From: JBOGGN01 sp050744165
GTDB lineage: Bacteria > Actinomycetota > Acidimicrobiia > Acidimicrobiales > Palsa-688
Assembly: GCA_050744165.1 (NCBI GenBank)
Contig: JBOGGN010000233.1
Span: 1 to 8,621, forward strand
Direction: 5' to 3'
Length of the DNA stretch: 8,621 nt
Of this stretch, positions 6,627-8,621 are shown in pieces. The notes beneath the pieces were generated by a model, which was not told the DNA's origin, ran no database searches, and was given only the letters and a program-made list of their open reading frames with translations. Position numbers and translations under genes: made by a program. Position 1 is the first letter of the stretch, and the number at the start of each line of letters is the position of its first letter.

Positions 6627-6639
6627 CTCCAAGTTGGAG
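6627..6639 (+). promoter_or_regulatory. Perfect inverted repeat, possible operator before effector B
   Basis: CTCCAAGTTGGAG is a perfect 6+1+6 palindrome directly before the conserved upstream block. The one-base centre rules out a stable hairpin, so a dimeric repressor site is the natural reading. No equivalent palindrome precedes effector A, which weakens the case, and a 13-bp palindrome may occur by chance. Confidence 0.25.
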
Positions 6640-6668
6640 ACCCTGATGGTAGCCTTCAGACCAGGGTC
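6638..6668 (+). promoter_or_regulatory. Conserved upstream block of effector B (matches 4107-4137)
   Basis: This is the second copy of the block seen before effector A, with core CTTCAGnCCAGGGTC ending 46 bases before ATG 6715. Its presence after the YbjN stop suggests effector B has its own promoter or leader and does not depend only on readthrough. An in-frame ATG at 6646 falls inside the block and would extend effector B by 23 residues; I prefer 6715 because MSR there aligns with MSR at 4207. Confidence 0.5.
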
Positions 6669-6714
6669 TGCAAGGGGGGCGGTGGTGTCAGGCGTGAACC
6701 GAACCCGAGTTCTT

Positions 6715-8621
6715 ATGTCGCGTGAGCTGGATGAGATCCCTCGCCGTAGCTCCCCGATGGGGGTACCGCATGGCAGCGCCTCGCGTGCGATGCAGTCCGG
6801 GCCGATGCTGCGCGAAGACCTGTTGGGGTTGCAGCGAACGGCCGGGAACGCGGCGGTGGTGCAGCTCTTGCGATTTTCCGAGACCGACGGGCACCCCGTC
6901 ATCCAGCGCCGGGGTGGTGTGGTGTCCACCAAGAGTGCCCTGGACGCACCGGTGAGTGGTCAGTTCCGCCGGATGCTGTCGCAAGGCGGTCGACCGAAGT
7001 CCAGGGGTCTTGGTACGCCGACGTACCGGCGGGTCAAGGCTGGCTTGGCTTCGTATGCGGCCAAACAGAGGCTAAAGCCAATGGCTTGGCGGATCAAGAG
7101 AGTCACCAAGCTGGAAGCGCTGGTCGAGGGGTGGCTGGCCAAGGGCAAGCACCTGAAGGATGCCAGCGCGGTCGGCACCGCCCACCGTCAGGCCATGCAA
7201 TGGCTCCAGCCCAAGCTGACCGCCGAGTTTGCATCCCTCCGGGGAGGCCGACCCCGACTCCGTGACGAGGATTCGTCTGAGAGCAGCGAAGCGGAGGTGA
7301 GCGTCCGGGGTGTCGACACCTTCCGCGATGAGCCGGACCAGTTCGACTGGGCCAAGGAAGATGACGACGAGTCGGTGAAGGAGACTCCGATCCGCACCGA
7401 GGACGACGAATTCGACATGTCCCCTTCGTCCGACGAGGACGATGATGCCGTCGAACGGGCCGATATCGAAGAGCCTACCGATTCCAAAGACGCCGACGAC
7501 GATGACGACGAGAGCTCGTCGAGCGTCAGCAAGACGGTCTCCGAGTCGAAGAAGGATGACGACGACGAGAGTTCGTCGAGCAGCAGCTCGAGCGTCAGCA
7601 AGTCGGTCTCCGAGTCGAAGAAGGATGACGACGACGAGAGTTCGTCGAGCAGCAGCTCCGAATCGGTGTCCCTCCCGGAGACAAAGGACGAGATTATCGC
7701 GTACCTGTCGCCCACCGATGAGGAATTGGCTATGTCTAAGTCGCAACGAGACGATCGCATCGAACGGCGCTATTACCAGCTGGAAGGATACGCAAACCTT
7801 AACGGGTTCATGCAGTCGCCCGAGGTTAAGGATATGCATCCGTCCAGAGCAGTGGCGTATTCCAGGACGAGGTCGCGCGACCAGGAATACAGCAACGAGT
7901 TCACGCACTGGTCCCCGGCATTGAAGAACCTCTTCGACGGCTATCAGAATTCGCTACAAGCGAAGAAGCTCGAGGACACGTCGGACAGGGCGTTCAAATA
8001 CCTGAGCGAGGGCAATGGCTGGACGAAGGACATCTTCGATCGATATTGGCACAAGGTAAAGCAAAAGTACGGGCCGGAGGATGACGAGGAATCCTCCCAA
8101 ATCGGAAACAAAGGGGACGAAGACTCAAGAACCGAGGCGGATGACGACACCAAGAAGAAGGGGGAGGATGGGTCCAAGAGCGATCCGAACGATTCCGAAA
8201 CCCAGGTGGACGATTCCGAAACCCAGTTGGACGATTCCGAATCCAAACCGGAAGAGAAGTCAGACCCCGATCCCATCACCGTGACCAGCGTCGGGCCCAA
8301 GGAACGGTCTCGGTACCAACTGCACCTTGGGAACCCCATCAAGCGGGGTTCCTCGGAAGATCCATACGACACCTCAGAGATGGTCAGCAGCGCGGCCGGC
8401 AAGGGGTGGGGAATCTTTGTGATGACGAAGAATGGCGCATTCTACAGCGGCAGCCACCAGGTCGGTATCTTCCACCATTCGTCGTTCACGAGCGGATCGG
8501 ATGTCGCGGGCGCGGGCGAGATGAAGATTGTCAATGGCAAGCTGACCGACATGACCAACAAGAGCGGCCATTACAAGCCCTCTGGGCAGCACTCGTTCCA
8601 AGTGATGGCCGCCTTGGCCAA
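6715..8621 (+). CDS. Effector B: paralogue of effector A, truncated by the window end
   Basis: The frame is open from ATG 6715 to the last base, giving 635 codons without a stop; the 3' end is outside the window. Architecture follows effector A: leader DLLGLQRTAGNAAVVQLL (35-52) with a second QR (64-65); basic domain 75-175, sharing QFRRML, PTYRRVK, KLEALVEGWLAKGKHLKD and AHRQAM; acidic/Ser linker ~183-318 with a tandem duplication; middle domain ~321-453, sharing THWSPALKNLFDGYQN and RYWHKVKQKYGP; acidic linker ~454-518 with DSETQ(V/L)D repeats; C-terminal domain from ~521 with FVMTKNGAFYSGSHQVGIFH, HHSSF (587-591) and SGHYKP (617-622). By comparison with A, about 60 residues are missing. 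ATG 6715 was chosen by alignment to A; GTG 6694 and ATG 6646 are in frame. Function is inferred only, as for A. Confidence 0.85.
   Translation, partial: MSRELDEIPRRSSPMGVPHGSASRAMQSGPMLREDLLGLQRTAGNAAVVQLLRFSETDGHPVIQRRGGVVSTKSALDAPVSGQFRRMLSQGGRPKSRGLGTPTYRRVKAGLASYAAKQRLKPMAWRIKRVTKLEALVEGWLAKGKHLKDASAVGTAHRQAMQWLQPKLTAEFASLRGGRPRLRDEDSSESSEAEVSVRGVDTFRDEPDQFDWAKEDDDESVKETPIRTEDDEFDMSPSSDEDDDAVERADIEEPTDSKDADDDDDESSSSVSKTVSESKKDDDDESSSSSSSSVSKSVSESKKDDDDESSSSSSSESVSLPETKDEIIAYLSPTDEELAMSKSQRDDRIERRYYQLEGYANLNGFMQSPEVKDMHPSRAVAYSRTRSRDQEYSNEFTHWSPALKNLFDGYQNSLQAKKLEDTSDRAFKYLSEGNGWTKDIFDRYWHKVKQKYGPEDDEESSQIGNKGDEDSRTEADDDTKKKGEDGSKSDPNDSETQVDDSETQLDDSESKPEEKSDPDPITVTSVGPKERSRYQLHLGNPIKRGSSEDPYDTSEMVSSAAGKGWGIFVMTKNGAFYSGSHQVGIFHHSSFTSGSDVAGAGEMKIVNGKLTDMTNKSGHYKPSGQHSFQVMAALA
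7522..7659 (+). repeat. Tandem 69-bp duplication in effector B linker
   Basis: Bases 7522-7590 and 7591-7659 are two adjacent 69-bp units that differ at two positions. Each encodes SVSK(T/S)VSESKKDDDDESS followed by serines, 23 residues per unit, in frame. A partial earlier unit (DDDDDESSSSVSK) lies just upstream. The near identity indicates a recent in-frame duplication in the low-complexity linker. Confidence 0.95.
8191..8247 (+). repeat. 21-bp in-frame repeat in the second effector B linker
   Basis: Three 21-bp units begin at 8191, 8212 and 8233, each starting GATTCCGAA. They encode DSETQVD, DSETQLD and a diverging DSESKPE. The repeat is acidic, in contrast to the basic Ser/Lys repeats at the matching place in effector A. 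Confidence 0.85.

Noticed and set aside
7072..7908. 278-codon minus-strand frame opposite effector B
   Set aside because: It is antisense to the conserved effector frame and its internal repeats are the complement of the 69-bp duplication.
7442..7924. 160-codon + strand frame inside effector B
   Set aside because: It is an Arg/Ser/Thr-rich out-of-frame reading of the repeat linker; the real frame is uninterrupted and matches effector A.
7522..8247. CRISPR array
   Set aside because: Units are directly adjacent with no unique spacers and stay in the protein frame, so they are coding repeats.

Overview
The window comes from a high-GC bacterium, most probably an actinobacterium. The hem genes look actinobacterial, and the effector N-termini carry an LQRxAGNxA signature that I know mainly from Actinobacteria. 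This placement is inferred from protein features; no search was run.

Layout, all on the + strand: (1) 3-722, the 3' end of an unrecognised beta-rich repeat protein. (2) 825-3246, a heme-biosynthesis pair, hemB (porphobilinogen synthase) and hemL (glutamate-1-semialdehyde aminomutase), overlapping by 8 bp. HemL carries an extra N-terminal tail encoded by an 18-bp tandem repeat. (3) 3296-3957, a type II toxin-antitoxin pair, a Phd/YefM-like antitoxin and a VapC-like PIN toxin, joined by a GTGA overlap. (4) 4062-8621, an accessory cassette: a large modular protein (effector A), a YbjN-family protein coupled to it by GTGA, and a second large protein (effector B). Effector B is paralogous to A over its whole visible length and runs off the window end.

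Effectors A and B share one architecture: a short N-terminal leader with LQRxAGNxA, a basic conserved domain, a Ser/Asp-rich low-complexity linker, a conserved middle domain, a second low-complexity linker, and a highly conserved C-terminal domain with FHHSSF and SGHYKP motifs. The leader signature is one I associate with actinobacterial polymorphic toxins and cargo of extracellular contractile injection systems (eCIS). The C-terminal motifs resemble plant IQM proteins and uncharacterised bacterial relatives. YbjN proteins have a fold related to type III secretion chaperones. My reading is a tandem effector cassette with a chaperone or immunity protein between the copies; this is inference, and no eCIS structural gene is visible.

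The window is split in composition. Bases 2881-2940 (hemL) contain 47 G+C of 60, while 7921-7980 (effector B) contain 30 of 60. This suggests accessory DNA next to core heme genes, with the toxin-antitoxin pair at the junction. Effector A has an apparent start-frame conflict: a Shine-Dalgarno sequence and start codons lie in a different frame from its body. Effectors A and B share a conserved DNA block upstream of their starts.
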